Both the position numbers and the translations under genes were made by a program. The notes beneath the pieces are model-generated. The model searched no databases. It saw only the letters and a list, made by a program, of their open reading frames with translations, and was not told the DNA's origin. A stretch of DNA of 64,000 nucleotides from Marmoricola endophyticus (lineage in GTDB: Bacteria > Actinomycetota > Actinomycetes > Propionibacteriales > Nocardioidaceae): positions 1,850,861-1,914,860 of the forward strand of contig NZ_BMKQ01000001.1 of assembly GCF_014644415.1 (NCBI RefSeq), given 5' to 3'. Positions 7,877 through 18,512 of this stretch are shown piece after piece. Numbering within the stretch: the stretch's first letter is position 1; each line of letters starts with the position of its first letter.

Positions 7877-9964
7877 ATGACCGATCTCGAGACCGGCCCG
7901 GACGTCCTCACCGACGGACCGGACGACCGCGGACCCGAGGGCGTCACCCGCCCCCTGGTCAACCGCCCGGTGTTCCTCACCAGCGCGAGCATCACCGTGG
8001 CGGTCGCCCTGTGGTGCGTCGTCGCACCCGACAACGCCGAGTCGGTCCTCGGCTCCGTCGTGGGCTGGGTGACCACGTGGTTCGGCTGGTACTACATCAC
8101 CCTGACCACCGTCGTCCTCGTCTTCGTGATCTACCTGGCGGTCTCGAAGTTCGGGCGGATCCGGCTGGGGCCCGAGCACTCCCGGCCGCAGTTCAGCACC
8201 GGCGCCTGGGCGGCGATGCTCTTCGCCGCCGGCATCGGCACCGACCTGATGTTCTACGCCGTCTACGAGCCCGTGACGCAGTACCTCACGCCCCCGACCG
8301 GGCAGGGCGGCACGGTCGACGCCGCCCGCGAGGGCCCGGCGTGGACGCTGTTCCACTACGGCCTCTCGGGGTGGGGGCTGTACTCCCTGATGGGGATGGC
8401 GCTGGCGTACTTCGCCTACCGGATGAACCTGCCGCTGGCGGTGCGCTCGGCTCTCTACCCGCTGATCGGGAAGAAAGTCGACGGACCGGTCGGGCACGCC
8501 GTCGACACCGCGACCGTGCTCGGCACGATCTTCGGCGTCGCGACCTCGCTGGGCATCGGGGTGGTCAGCCTCAACGTCGGGCTCAACCTCATCTTCGGCA
8601 TCCCCAACGGCCTCGCCGCACAGGCCGCGCTGATCGTCCTCGCCGTCGTCATCGCCACCCTGTCCGCGGTCAGCGGCGTGGACAGGGGCATCAAGGTGAT
8701 CTCCCAGGCCAACGTGCTGCTGGCCATCGTGCTCGCCGTGTACGTCCTGGTCACCGGGCGCACGGCGGACCTGCTGAACTCCCTCGTGCTCAACGTCGGC
8801 GACTACGTCCGGCTCTTCCCGGACATGACGATGCAGACCTTCGCCTACTCGGGCAGCTCCGGGATCAGCGACTGGATGAGCACCTGGACGCTGTTCTTCT
8901 GGGCCTGGTGGATCGCCTGGGCCGCCTTCGTCGGGCTGTTCCTCGCGCGCATCTCGCGCGGGCGCACGATCAAGCAGTTCGTGGCCGGCACGCTGCTGAT
9001 CCCGCTGTCGTACATCATCATGTGGGTCTCGATCTTCGGCAACGCCGCGCTGGAGGAGATCCGCCGCGACGGCAACGTCGACTTCGGCAAGGTCGTGTCC
9101 TCCTCCGGCGGCCCCGACCAGGGCCTGTGGGCGCTCCTGCAGGAGTACCCCGCCTTCACCTTCGTCGCCGGCCTCGCGATCGTCGTCGGCCTGCTGTTCT
9201 ACGTGACCTCGGCCGACTCCGGCGCCCTGGTGATGGCGAACCTGTCCTCGCGGCTGCCCAGCGCCGACTCCGACGCCCGGCCCGGGCTGCGGATCTTCTG
9301 GGCCGCGGCGACCGGCGCCCTGACCCTGGCCATCCTTGCTGCGGGCGGAATCTTCGCGCTCCAGTACGCCACCATCATCGTCGGGCTGCCCTTCGCGTTC
9401 GTGATGATCGGGGTGATGTGGGGGCTGCACCGCGCGCTCTCGGTCGAGGTCCAGATCGCCGAGTCGCGCGACAGCGTCATGCCCGGCGTCCTGTCGGGAC
9501 GCAGCGGCGCCCCGGCCGGGTCCGGCGGTCGCATCCCGTGGCAGTCCCGGCTGCGCCGGGTGCTGAGCTTCCCCTCCCGCGAGAAGGCCGACTCCTTCCT
9601 CGCCGAGGTCGTCGAGCCGGCGCTGTCGGAGGTCCGCTCCGAGCTGTCCACCCACGACACCGGGGCCGAGGTGCGCCGAGGCGTCGACGAGGACGGTGAG
9701 CCCTTCGTCGAGCTGGTCAGCTCCGACGTCGAGCGGTCGTTCGTCTACCGGGTTCAGCACCGGGAGGCACCCGTGCCGGTCTACTCGGGTCGGGTGTCGC
9801 ACGCCGGCGACGTCTACTCGCGGCTCGAGGTCTTCCTGCTCGACGGCGGACAGGGCTACGACGTGATGGGCTACACCCACACCCAGCTGATCGACGACGT
9901 CCTCGACCAGTACGAGCGGCACCTGGCGTTCCTCCGCGTCGCCGACTCCGGCCCGGCCGGCTGA
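7877..9964 (+). CDS. betT: BCCT-family choline/glycine betaine transporter
   Basis: This 695-residue secondary transporter has about 12 membrane segments (roughly residues 30-515). The BCCT signature SDWMSTWTLFFWAWWIAWA followed by VGLFLARISRGRT sits near residues 327-365 and carries the aromatic residues that bind trimethylammonium substrates. The C-terminal cytoplasmic tail is long (about 180 residues, 517-695), as in the osmoregulated BetT subfamily where it tunes activity to osmolarity. It starts at ATG 7877 with GGGAG upstream. Its position after betBA argues for choline as substrate, though glycine betaine or another betaine remains possible. Confidence 0.88.
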   Translation: MTDLETGPDVLTDGPDDRGPEGVTRPLVNRPVFLTSASITVAVALWCVVAPDNAESVLGSVVGWVTTWFGWYYITLTTVVLVFVIYLAVSKFGRIRLGPEHSRPQFSTGAWAAMLFAAGIGTDLMFYAVYEPVTQYLTPPTGQGGTVDAAREGPAWTLFHYGLSGWGLYSLMGMALAYFAYRMNLPLAVRSALYPLIGKKVDGPVGHAVDTATVLGTIFGVATSLGIGVVSLNVGLNLIFGIPNGLAAQAALIVLAVVIATLSAVSGVDRGIKVISQANVLLAIVLAVYVLVTGRTADLLNSLVLNVGDYVRLFPDMTMQTFAYSGSSGISDWMSTWTLFFWAWWIAWAAFVGLFLARISRGRTIKQFVAGTLLIPLSYIIMWVSIFGNAALEEIRRDGNVDFGKVVSSSGGPDQGLWALLQEYPAFTFVAGLAIVVGLLFYVTSADSGALVMANLSSRLPSADSDARPGLRIFWAAATGALTLAILAAGGIFALQYATIIVGLPFAFVMIGVMWGLHRALSVEVQIAESRDSVMPGVLSGRSGAPAGSGGRIPWQSRLRRVLSFPSREKADSFLAEVVEPALSEVRSELSTHDTGAEVRRGVDEDGEPFVELVSSDVERSFVYRVQHREAPVPVYSGRVSHAGDVYSRLEVFLLDGGQGYDVMGYTHTQLIDDVLDQYERHLAFLRVADSGPAG

Positions 9965-10042
9965 GCGCGGCGGGCGGCGTCAGAAGACCGGCGACCGCCC
10001 CCGCGACGTACACCGGCCGGGTAACGATCCGATCAATACCGC

Positions 10043-10064
10043 CCCGGACGGACGCACGTCCGGG
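10043..10064 (+). terminator. Candidate hairpin after the BCCT transporter gene
   Basis: CCCGGACG (10043-10050) pairs with CGTCCGGG (10057-10064) around a 6-nt loop, followed by a short TTACCTT tail. It lies 79 bp after the transporter stop and 66 bp before the ABC permease start. It could end the betBA-betT transcript; the tail is weak. Confidence 0.4.
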
Positions 10065-10129
10065 TTACCTTCGCCCCTGTTGTTCTCACGAGCGACACCC
10101 ATCCCTGCCCCCGATGGAAAGCGTTGCCT

Positions 10130-10789
10130 GTGAACGGACTGCCCTTCTTCGACTACCTGTCCGCCTACCGCGACCAGATCATCCTGCGCACCGAGCAGCA
10201 CTTCCAGTTCTCGGCCTACGTCATCGTCGGTGCCGTCGTCATCGGCCTGCTGATCGCGGTGCTCACCTACCAGTCCGGCATCCGGGGCAACTTCGCCATC
10301 TCCACCGCGGCCATCGCGTTCACGCTCCCCGCGGTCGCCCTCTTCGGCTTCCTGGTCTCCGTCTTCGGCCAGAGCCTGTTCGGCGCCGTCTACCCGCCGG
10401 TCGTGCTCTACGCCCTGCTGCCCGTGCTCCGCAACGGCATCGTGGGCCTGCAGTCCGCCGACCCCGCCGTCATCGACGCCGCTCGCGGCATGGGGGTCGG
10501 GCCGTGGCGCATGCTGTGGCAGATCCGCTTCCCCATCGCCTGGCCGCTGATCCTCGCCGGCATCCGCGTCTCGGCCCAGCTGGCGGTCGGCATCTTCGCC
10601 ATCGGCGCCTTCGTCGTCGACGTCGGGCTCGGCACCTACGGCTTCGAGGCGCTGGACAACCTCGGGTCGGTCAACACCGGCAACGAGGCCATCGTCTGCA
10701 TCGTGTTCGTCGCCCTGGTCGCCCTGGTCTTCGACGCCTTCTTCGTGATCGTCCGCTACTTCACCACCCCCAGGGGGTCCCGTGCCTGA
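10130..10789 (+). CDS. Glycine betaine/choline ABC importer, permease subunit 1
   Basis: ProW/OpuCB-type permease of 219 residues with about six hydrophobic segments. The EAA loop that docks on the ATPase is visible from residue 116 (DAARGMGVGPWRMLWQIRFP). I prefer GTG 10130 because GGAAAG at 10116-10121 sits about 8 bp upstream. A TTG at 10124, two codons earlier, is the alternative. Its last 8 bp overlap the ATPase start, so the genes are translationally coupled. It is the first of four genes of an OpuC/ProU-type importer that follows the choline oxidation operon. Confidence 0.9.
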   Translation: MNGLPFFDYLSAYRDQIILRTEQHFQFSAYVIVGAVVIGLLIAVLTYQSGIRGNFAISTAAIAFTLPAVALFGFLVSVFGQSLFGAVYPPVVLYALLPVLRNGIVGLQSADPAVIDAARGMGVGPWRMLWQIRFPIAWPLILAGIRVSAQLAVGIFAIGAFVVDVGLGTYGFEALDNLGSVNTGNEAIVCIVFVALVALVFDAFFVIVRYFTTPRGSRA

Positions 10790-11801
10790 GAACCAGCCGC
10801 CCGCATCCGCCGCGACCGACGCGCAGCCCGGCGTCCCCATCGAGCTGTCCCAGGTCACCAAGATCTACCCCGGTCAGGACACACCGGCCGTCGAGGCCAT
10901 CGACATGCACATCCCCGCCGGGGAGCTGGTGGCCTTCGTCGGCCCGTCCGGGTGCGGCAAGACCACCACCATGCGGATGATCAACCGGCTGATCCGCCCC
11001 TCCTCGGGCACGATCACCATCGGCGGGGAGGACGTGGCCGGGCTCGACGACGTCACCCTGCGCCGCCGGATCGGCTACGTCATCCAGCAGATCGGCCTGA
11101 TCCCGCACCTGAGCATCGCCTCCAACGTGGCGCTGGTGCCCCGGCTGCTGAAGTGGGACAAGAAGCGGATCGACAAGCGGGTCGACGAGATGCTCGAGGT
11201 CGTCGGCCTCGAGCCGGGCCAGTACCGCAACCGCTACCCCCGCCAGCTCTCCGGCGGTCAGCAGCAGCGCGTCGGGGTGGCCCGGGCGCTCGCCGCCGAC
11301 CCGCCGATCATGCTGATGGACGAGCCGTTCGGCGCCGTCGACCCGATCACCCGCGGCCGGCTGCAGGACGAGTTCCTCTCACTGCAGCAGCAGCTGGGGA
11401 AGACGATCGTCTTCGTCACCCACGACTTCGACGAGGCCCTCAAGCTGGGCGACCGGATCGCGGTGCTCCGCCAGCGCTCGGTCATCGCGCAGTTCGACAC
11501 CCCCGAGGCGATCCTGGCCAACCCGGCCGACGACTTCGTCCGCGGCTTCATTGGCGAGGGGGCGGCGCTCAAGCGGCTGCACTTCGAGCGGGTCGACTCC
11601 CTCGACCTCGGCGGTGGCGGCGAGGACGGCCCGGACAGCGTCGACGTGTCCTCCTCGCTGCACGCGGCGCTGGACCTGATGGTGGGCAAGGGCCTGCGGT
11701 CGGTGAGCGTGCACCGCGACGGGCGCCCGGCAGGCCACGTCGACGTCGCCTCGATCCTCGCCCGGGCGCACCGCGACCCCGACGCAGTGGAGGCCCGATG
11801 A
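10782..11801 (+). CDS. Glycine betaine/choline ABC importer, ATP-binding subunit
   Basis: ProV/OpuCA-type ATPase of 339 residues. Walker A is GPSGCGKTT (54-62), the ABC signature LSGGQQQR (156-163), and Walker B IMLMDEP (176-182) with catalytic Glu181. The C-terminal part (about 280-330, ending GHVDVASILARAH) looks like a single degenerate CBS module. In OpuA-type systems CBS domains sense ionic strength or cyclic-di-AMP; a similar osmotic switch is possible here. It starts at GTG 10782 inside the end of the first permease gene, and its stop overlaps the next ATG (ATGA). It powers import of betaine, choline or related osmolytes. Confidence 0.93.
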   Translation: MPENQPPASAATDAQPGVPIELSQVTKIYPGQDTPAVEAIDMHIPAGELVAFVGPSGCGKTTTMRMINRLIRPSSGTITIGGEDVAGLDDVTLRRRIGYVIQQIGLIPHLSIASNVALVPRLLKWDKKRIDKRVDEMLEVVGLEPGQYRNRYPRQLSGGQQQRVGVARALAADPPIMLMDEPFGAVDPITRGRLQDEFLSLQQQLGKTIVFVTHDFDEALKLGDRIAVLRQRSVIAQFDTPEAILANPADDFVRGFIGEGAALKRLHFERVDSLDLGGGGEDGPDSVDVSSSLHAALDLMVGKGLRSVSVHRDGRPAGHVDVASILARAHRDPDAVEAR

Positions 11802-12607
11802 GCCTCGACACCGCCTCGAGCATCGACTCCGCGAAGGGCGCGGCCGGTGCGCAGATGAGCCGCCGGAGCACCCGGGAGGGCAGGGCGGTCCTCACCTGGA
11901 CCGACCTCGTGGTTCCCGTGATCGTCGTGCTGGTCGGCGTGGTCGTCTTCGTGTACGTCCACCAGCAGTCGCTGGACACGATCGAGTCCAACATCCTGAA
12001 CACCGAGACGCTGACGAAGTACACCGTCCAGCACGTCTACATCAGCCTGTCCATCGCCGTGCTGGTGATGCTGATCGCGGTGCCCCTGGGCGTCCTGGTC
12101 ACGCGGCGCCGCACCCGCTGGCTGGCGCCGTTCGTCCTGGCGGCCGGCAACGTCGGCCAGTCGGCGCCCAGCCTCGGCCTGCTGGCCCTGGTCGGGATCT
12201 ACGCGATCGGCTTCTGGGCCGTGGTCTGGATCCTCACCGCGTACTCCGCGCTCTCGGTGCTGCGCAACACGATCGTCGGCCTCGAGGGCATCGACCCCGG
12301 CGTGCTCGACGCGTGCCGCGGGATGGGCATGTCGCCGCTGGCGATCCTGCTGCGCGTCGAGCTCCCGCTGGCGGTGCCGGTGATCGGTGCCGGCGCACGG
12401 ACGGCGCTGGTCCTCGCGGTCGGCACCGTTCCGCTCGGCTACGCGCTCAACGCCGGCGGGCTCGGGCTGCCGCTGTTCAGCGCGATCAAGACCAACCGCC
12501 CGGTCGCGACGCTCACCATCGCGGTGATGATCGCGCTGCTCGCGCTGACCATGGACTGGCTGGCCGGCCTGCTCCAGCGCACCTCGACCCCGCGTGGCAT
12601 CCGCTGA
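11798..12607 (+). CDS. Glycine betaine/choline ABC importer, permease subunit 2
   Basis: Second ProW/OpuCD-type permease, 269 residues, starting at ATG 11798, which overlaps the ATPase stop by 4 bp. An N-terminal cytoplasmic extension of about 30 residues precedes the first membrane segment (VVPVIVVLVGVVVFVYVH). The EAA loop reads DACRGMGMSPLAILLRVELP, closely matching that of the first permease, so the two probably form a heterodimeric pore. Permease-ATPase-permease-binding protein is the classic OpuC arrangement, but with the first permease leading. The binding protein gene follows after 57 bp. Confidence 0.92.
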   Translation: MSLDTASSIDSAKGAAGAQMSRRSTREGRAVLTWTDLVVPVIVVLVGVVVFVYVHQQSLDTIESNILNTETLTKYTVQHVYISLSIAVLVMLIAVPLGVLVTRRRTRWLAPFVLAAGNVGQSAPSLGLLALVGIYAIGFWAVVWILTAYSALSVLRNTIVGLEGIDPGVLDACRGMGMSPLAILLRVELPLAVPVIGAGARTALVLAVGTVPLGYALNAGGLGLPLFSAIKTNRPVATLTIAVMIALLALTMDWLAGLLQRTSTPRGIR

Positions 12608-12664
12608 CCCTCTCGGGTCCCACTCCCCGCACCACGTCACCACCCACCGAAGGGAACCAAGAAG

Positions 12665-13639
12665 ATGATCAAGCCAGGCAAGCACGTCCTCGCCGGACTC
12701 GCCGTCGCGACGCTGAGCGTCGCCGGCCTGTCGGCCTGCGGCTCGCTCGACGAGAGCTCGGGAGGTGGCTCCTCCGACGTCGAGGCCGGCTCGGTCGACC
12801 CGACCGCTCTCAAGGGCGTCACGGTGAAGGTCGGCTCCAAGGAGTTCGACGAGCAGCTCGTGCTCGGTCAGCTCACGCTGGCCATGATGAAGGCGGCCGG
12901 CGCCGACGCCGTCGACGAGACCAACACCAAGGGCAGCACGCAGGCGCGCGAGAAGCTGATCCGGGGCGGCAGCGACGTCTACTGGGACTACAACGGCACG
13001 GGATGGATCAACTACCTCGGCCACGACAAGCCGATCCTGGACTCGACGAAGCAGACCGAGGCCACCGCCAAGGAGGACCTCGCGAAGAACAACCTGGTGT
13101 GGGGTCCGGCGGCGCCGTTCAACAACACCTACGCCTTCGCCGTGACCGAGGACTTCGCCAAGAAGACCGGGGTGAAGACGGACTCCGACATGGCCGCGTA
13201 CATCGCGAAGAACCCGAAGTCCACGGTCTGCGTGGAGTCGGAGTTCGCCGCGCGGCCCGACGGCTACCCCGGCTTCAAGAAGGCGTACGGCATCACCGGC
13301 GGCTCGCTGAAGAGCCTCGGCACCGGTGTCGTCTACACCCAGACGGCGAAGGGTGCGTGCGACTTCGGCGAGGTCTTCACCACCGACGGCCGGATCGGCA
13401 ACCTCAAGCTGCAGGTGCTCGACGACGACAAGACGTTCTTCCCGCTCTACAACGGTGTGCTCGTGGAGCGTGCAGACTTCGTCAAGGAGCACCCGGAGGT
13501 GCAGGAGGTCATGAAGCCGCTGGCCGAGAAGCTCACCACCGAGGTGATGCAGGACCTCAACACGAAGGTCAGCGCCGAGGGTCTGCCCCCGGCCCAGGTC
13601 GCCCAGGACTTCTTGAAGAAGGAGGGCTTCATCAAGTAG
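12665..13639 (+). CDS. Glycine betaine/choline-binding lipoprotein of the ABC importer
   Basis: OpuAC/OsmF-type substrate-binding protein of 324 residues. The lipoprotein signal ends in LSAC with lipidated Cys25; a Ser/Gly-rich linker follows, then the two-lobe binding domain beginning near VTVKVGSKEFDEQLVLGQL. Aromatic-rich YWDYNGTGWINYL is typical of the quaternary-amine pocket. It should sit on the outer face of the membrane and feed the two permeases. It starts at ATG 12665 behind GAAGGGA. It ends the four-gene operon, with a strong hairpin 22 bp after the stop. Choline, carnitine or glycine betaine specificity cannot be told apart here. Confidence 0.92.
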   Translation: MIKPGKHVLAGLAVATLSVAGLSACGSLDESSGGGSSDVEAGSVDPTALKGVTVKVGSKEFDEQLVLGQLTLAMMKAAGADAVDETNTKGSTQAREKLIRGGSDVYWDYNGTGWINYLGHDKPILDSTKQTEATAKEDLAKNNLVWGPAAPFNNTYAFAVTEDFAKKTGVKTDSDMAAYIAKNPKSTVCVESEFAARPDGYPGFKKAYGITGGSLKSLGTGVVYTQTAKGACDFGEVFTTDGRIGNLKLQVLDDDKTFFPLYNGVLVERADFVKEHPEVQEVMKPLAEKLTTEVMQDLNTKVSAEGLPPAQVAQDFLKKEGFIK

Positions 13640-13661
13640 CCCTCAGACGCTGAGCCCCGGC

Positions 13662-13698
13662 GAGCCCGTGGCCGACCGCGCCGGTCGGTCACGGGCTC
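13662..13698 (+). terminator. Rho-independent-type terminator of the ABC importer operon
   Basis: GAGCCCGTGGCCGACC (13662-13677) pairs with GGTCGGTCACGGGCTC (13683-13698): a 16-bp stem with one G-T pair and a 5-nt loop, followed by GTTTCGTCT. It lies between the convergent binding-protein gene and the membrane-protein gene ending at 13707, so it may serve both strands. Confidence 0.8.
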
Positions 13699-13706
13699 GT
13701 TTCGTC

Positions 13707-14777
13707 TCAGGGGCCCTTCGGGGCGGCGTACCACTGCGCGGCCGGGCGGCTGATCAGCCGGCTGATCGCAAAGGCGCAGGCCAGGCTGACCAGGATCAGC
13801 GGCACGGCGCCCAGCGCGCCGAGGATCCCCAGCAGCGCCGCGCACGAGGCGGAGACGATCAGCGTCACCCGCGCCCACCCCCGACCGGCGAAGGCGAGCA
13901 CCGCCAGGACCACCGCGACCAGCGCCCACAGGAGCACGAGCACCAGCACGACCTGGGCCGCGGTGACCAGCTCGTCGACGGTGATCCCGGCACTCGCCAT
14001 GGCCTGCTTCTGGTCGGAGTCGGCCAGCGCCTGCTCGACCTGGTCGCGGACCTCGCCGCGAGTGCCGGGCACGAACGTGCTGACCAGCGAGACCAGCGTG
14101 AACACCGCGACCAGCCCGGAGACCACCCAGGTGGTCACGCAGGCGATCACGACCTGGGTGGGACGGGTGAGCGGCTGCGCGGGGACGGCCTGCGGCGGCA
14201 CGGGCGGGGCGCCGTACGTCCCGGCGTACGCCGCGGGCCCGCCCTGGGCGGACGGAGGCGCGCTCGGCGGAGGGGCCTGGAAGGGCGACGGACTCGGCGG
14301 CTGCTGCCCCTGGGGCGGTGCCGTCGGCGGGGTCGGCCGCTCGCGCGGCGCTCGCCCGGCGTACCAGTCCCGGGCGGGCTCGCTCCACAGCAGCACGGCC
14401 CCGGCGAGCACGAAGCCGGCCAGGAACGCGTCGACCAGCAGCCCGACCAGCATCAGTGGCACCGCGAGCACGGTCATGGCGACGCGCGCGCCCTTGTCGC
14501 GACGGGCGGCGAAGACGACGAGGACGAGGATCGCAGCGGCCAGCGCGGCGGCCACGAACAGGCCGACCCGGGCCAGCCCCATCGCCTGCCCCAGCGAGAG
14601 GCCGAGGCGCTCACCGAGGTCGTCCCGGGCGAGGAAGTCCGCAAACCCGTCGCGCAGGTCGACGGAGTTCCACCGCGAGAGCCGGTCGCCGATGCTGATC
14701 AGCATCACCAGGCTCGCCGTCCCAGCGACGATCGCCGCCATCGTCACCTGCTGCGGGCGCTTCAGCTTCTCGCTCAC
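13707..14777 (-). CDS. Hypothetical polytopic membrane protein with Pro-rich linker
   Basis: This 356-residue protein is read from GTG 14777. It has about four hydrophobic segments in each half (roughly 15-150 and 225-345), separated by a cytoplasmic-type linker rich in Pro, Gln and Ala (about 155-215). The halves look like two related four-helix modules, although only part of the pattern repeats. An upstream in-frame ATG would add a few dozen residues with no hydrophobic character, so I prefer GTG. No known family is recognised; such proteins are common near clpB in actinobacteria only as hypothetical entries. It is transcribed in the same direction as clpB but separated by a perfect hairpin, so it is probably expressed independently. 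Confidence 0.7.
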   Translation of the reverse strand: MSEKLKRPQQVTMAAIVAGTASLVMLISIGDRLSRWNSVDLRDGFADFLARDDLGERLGLSLGQAMGLARVGLFVAAALAAAILVLVVFAARRDKGARVAMTVLAVPLMLVGLLVDAFLAGFVLAGAVLLWSEPARDWYAGRAPRERPTPPTAPPQGQQPPSPSPFQAPPPSAPPSAQGGPAAYAGTYGAPPVPPQAVPAQPLTRPTQVVIACVTTWVVSGLVAVFTLVSLVSTFVPGTRGEVRDQVEQALADSDQKQAMASAGITVDELVTAAQVVLVLVLLWALVAVVLAVLAFAGRGWARVTLIVSASCAALLGILGALGAVPLILVSLACAFAISRLISRPAAQWYAAPKGP

Positions 14778-14816
14778 CGCGCCATTGTCGCGGATCGCCG
14801 CAACCATGCCGTGGGT

Positions 14817-14858
14817 CGTGTGCCTGAGTGGCTGCTCCAGCGACCACTCAGGCACACG
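14817..14858 (-). terminator. Perfect 15-bp hairpin just after clpB
   Basis: CGTGTGCCTGAGTGG (14817-14831) is exactly inverted at 14844-14858 with a 12-nt loop. It begins 6 bp after the clpB stop and separates clpB from the downstream membrane-protein gene. There is no T-run, so it may act as a hairpin terminator or as a 3' mRNA stabiliser. Confidence 0.65.
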
Positions 14859-14864
14859 ACTCGC

Positions 14865-17450
<2,586 letters not shown>

Positions 17451-17529
17451 GCGCGCGGGTCCTTTGCTCGTGCGAGAAGTCGATGATCGCGCAGGGGCTC
17501 CGGCGCGTCACTAGGACAACGTCAGGAAA

Positions 17530-17550
17530 CTTGAGTCTGTTCCACTCAAG
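17530..17550 (-). promoter_or_regulatory. HAIR element (HspR operator) upstream of clpB
   Basis: CTTGAGT (17530-17536) - 7 bp - ACTCAAG (17544-17550) is an exact match to the HspR-associated inverted repeat consensus. It lies 80 bp before the clpB ATG, where an HspR dimer would block transcription until heat stress frees it. Confidence 0.92.
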
Positions 17551-17591
17551 TCTGAGGATCTGTGCGCTCCAGATGCGCCGAGCGCGCCGCG

Positions 17592-18512
17592 CTACTTCTC
17601 CGGCGGCGCCTCGTGCGCAGGCACCTCGACGGGGTCGTCGTCCGAGGCGAGCGCCGTGCGGCAGAAGTCCTCGCCGAACGGCGTGAGGTGGATGCTGCGG
17701 CGCACGACCTTGGCCATCTTGACCGAGTGCAGCGCCTCGAGGACGTCGGGCTGCGCCTCGAGGACCTGGTACGGCGCCGGGTCCGAGAGGCTCTCGCGGG
17801 AGAACCACACCAGCCCGAGTCGGAACAGGTTGTTGAGGTAGGCGGGGACGTCGTCGGCGTAGCGCAGCCCCGCGCGCGAGCCGATCATCGTCAGGCCGGG
17901 TGCGATCAGCCGCGACGACATCATGCCCGCGGGCCCGCCGGTGCGTACGTCGACGGCCGGCTGCGGGCCGGCGCGGTAGAGGTGGGCCAGCACCCGCGCC
18001 TCGTCGGGCGACAGCTCGTCCAGGATCCGGTCGTACGCGGGGTGCGCCTGGGCGTCCGCCTCGACGTCGCGCGAGCGGAGCAGAAGCTCCTCGCCGCGCT
18101 CGCGCAGCCGCTCCCGGGTCGCGTCGCGGGGAGCCGCGACCGCTGGCGTCGCAGCTGCGGGGTCCTCCGGCATCACCTCGGCCTGCACCAGCGGTCGGGT
18201 GGCCAGGGCCAGCGCACGCGGCAGCGCGACACCCTCGGCGAGCTGGCGCCCGACCTCGACCACGACGCCGACACCGACCCCGAGCTCGCGGGCCAGCTCG
18301 GCCGCGGTGTCCGGGTCCCGCACGGCCTGGGCGATGCGACGGCTGAGCCGGAACCCGGCGACCAGACCCCACTTGCCGGTGTTGAACCAGGCGCCGGCGG
18401 CCAGCCGGGCGAGCCCGGGGACGGACTCGGCGATCTTGTCCAGCTCGATCGGCGGCAGCGCGGGGAGGTACTCGTCGTAGCGGCCGTTGCGCCGCTCCTG
18501 GCTCGCACTCAT
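17592..18512 (-). CDS. Abi-alpha/DUF4393-like protein
   Basis: This 306-residue soluble-looking protein starts at ATG 18512, which overlaps the stop of the DUF445 gene (TGATG), so the pair is translationally coupled. The C-terminal half (about 170-300) carries HPAYDRILDELSPDEARVL, YLNNLFRLGLVWF and LTPFGEDFC. I recognise this pattern from the DUF4393 family (Pfam Abi_alpha, named after an abortive-infection protein), but from memory and not by search. The N-terminal half has amphipathic helices (SVPGLARLAAGAWFNTGKW) and may touch the membrane. Its function is not established. It converges on nothing; its stop lies 41 bp from the clpB HAIR element. Confidence 0.65.
   Translation of the reverse strand: MSASQERRNGRYDEYLPALPPIELDKIAESVPGLARLAAGAWFNTGKWGLVAGFRLSRRIAQAVRDPDTAAELARELGVGVGVVVEVGRQLAEGVALPRALALATRPLVQAEVMPEDPAAATPAVAAPRDATRERLRERGEELLLRSRDVEADAQAHPAYDRILDELSPDEARVLAHLYRAGPQPAVDVRTGGPAGMMSSRLIAPGLTMIGSRAGLRYADDVPAYLNNLFRLGLVWFSRESLSDPAPYQVLEAQPDVLEALHSVKMAKVVRRSIHLTPFGEDFCRTALASDDDPVEVPAHEAPPEK

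Noticed and set aside
5945-9922. A 1325-codon open frame on the minus strand opposite betA and the BCCT gene
   Set aside because: It is antisense to two clear genes, its translation is Arg/Asp/His/Val low-complexity typical of high-GC shadow frames, and it has no domain.
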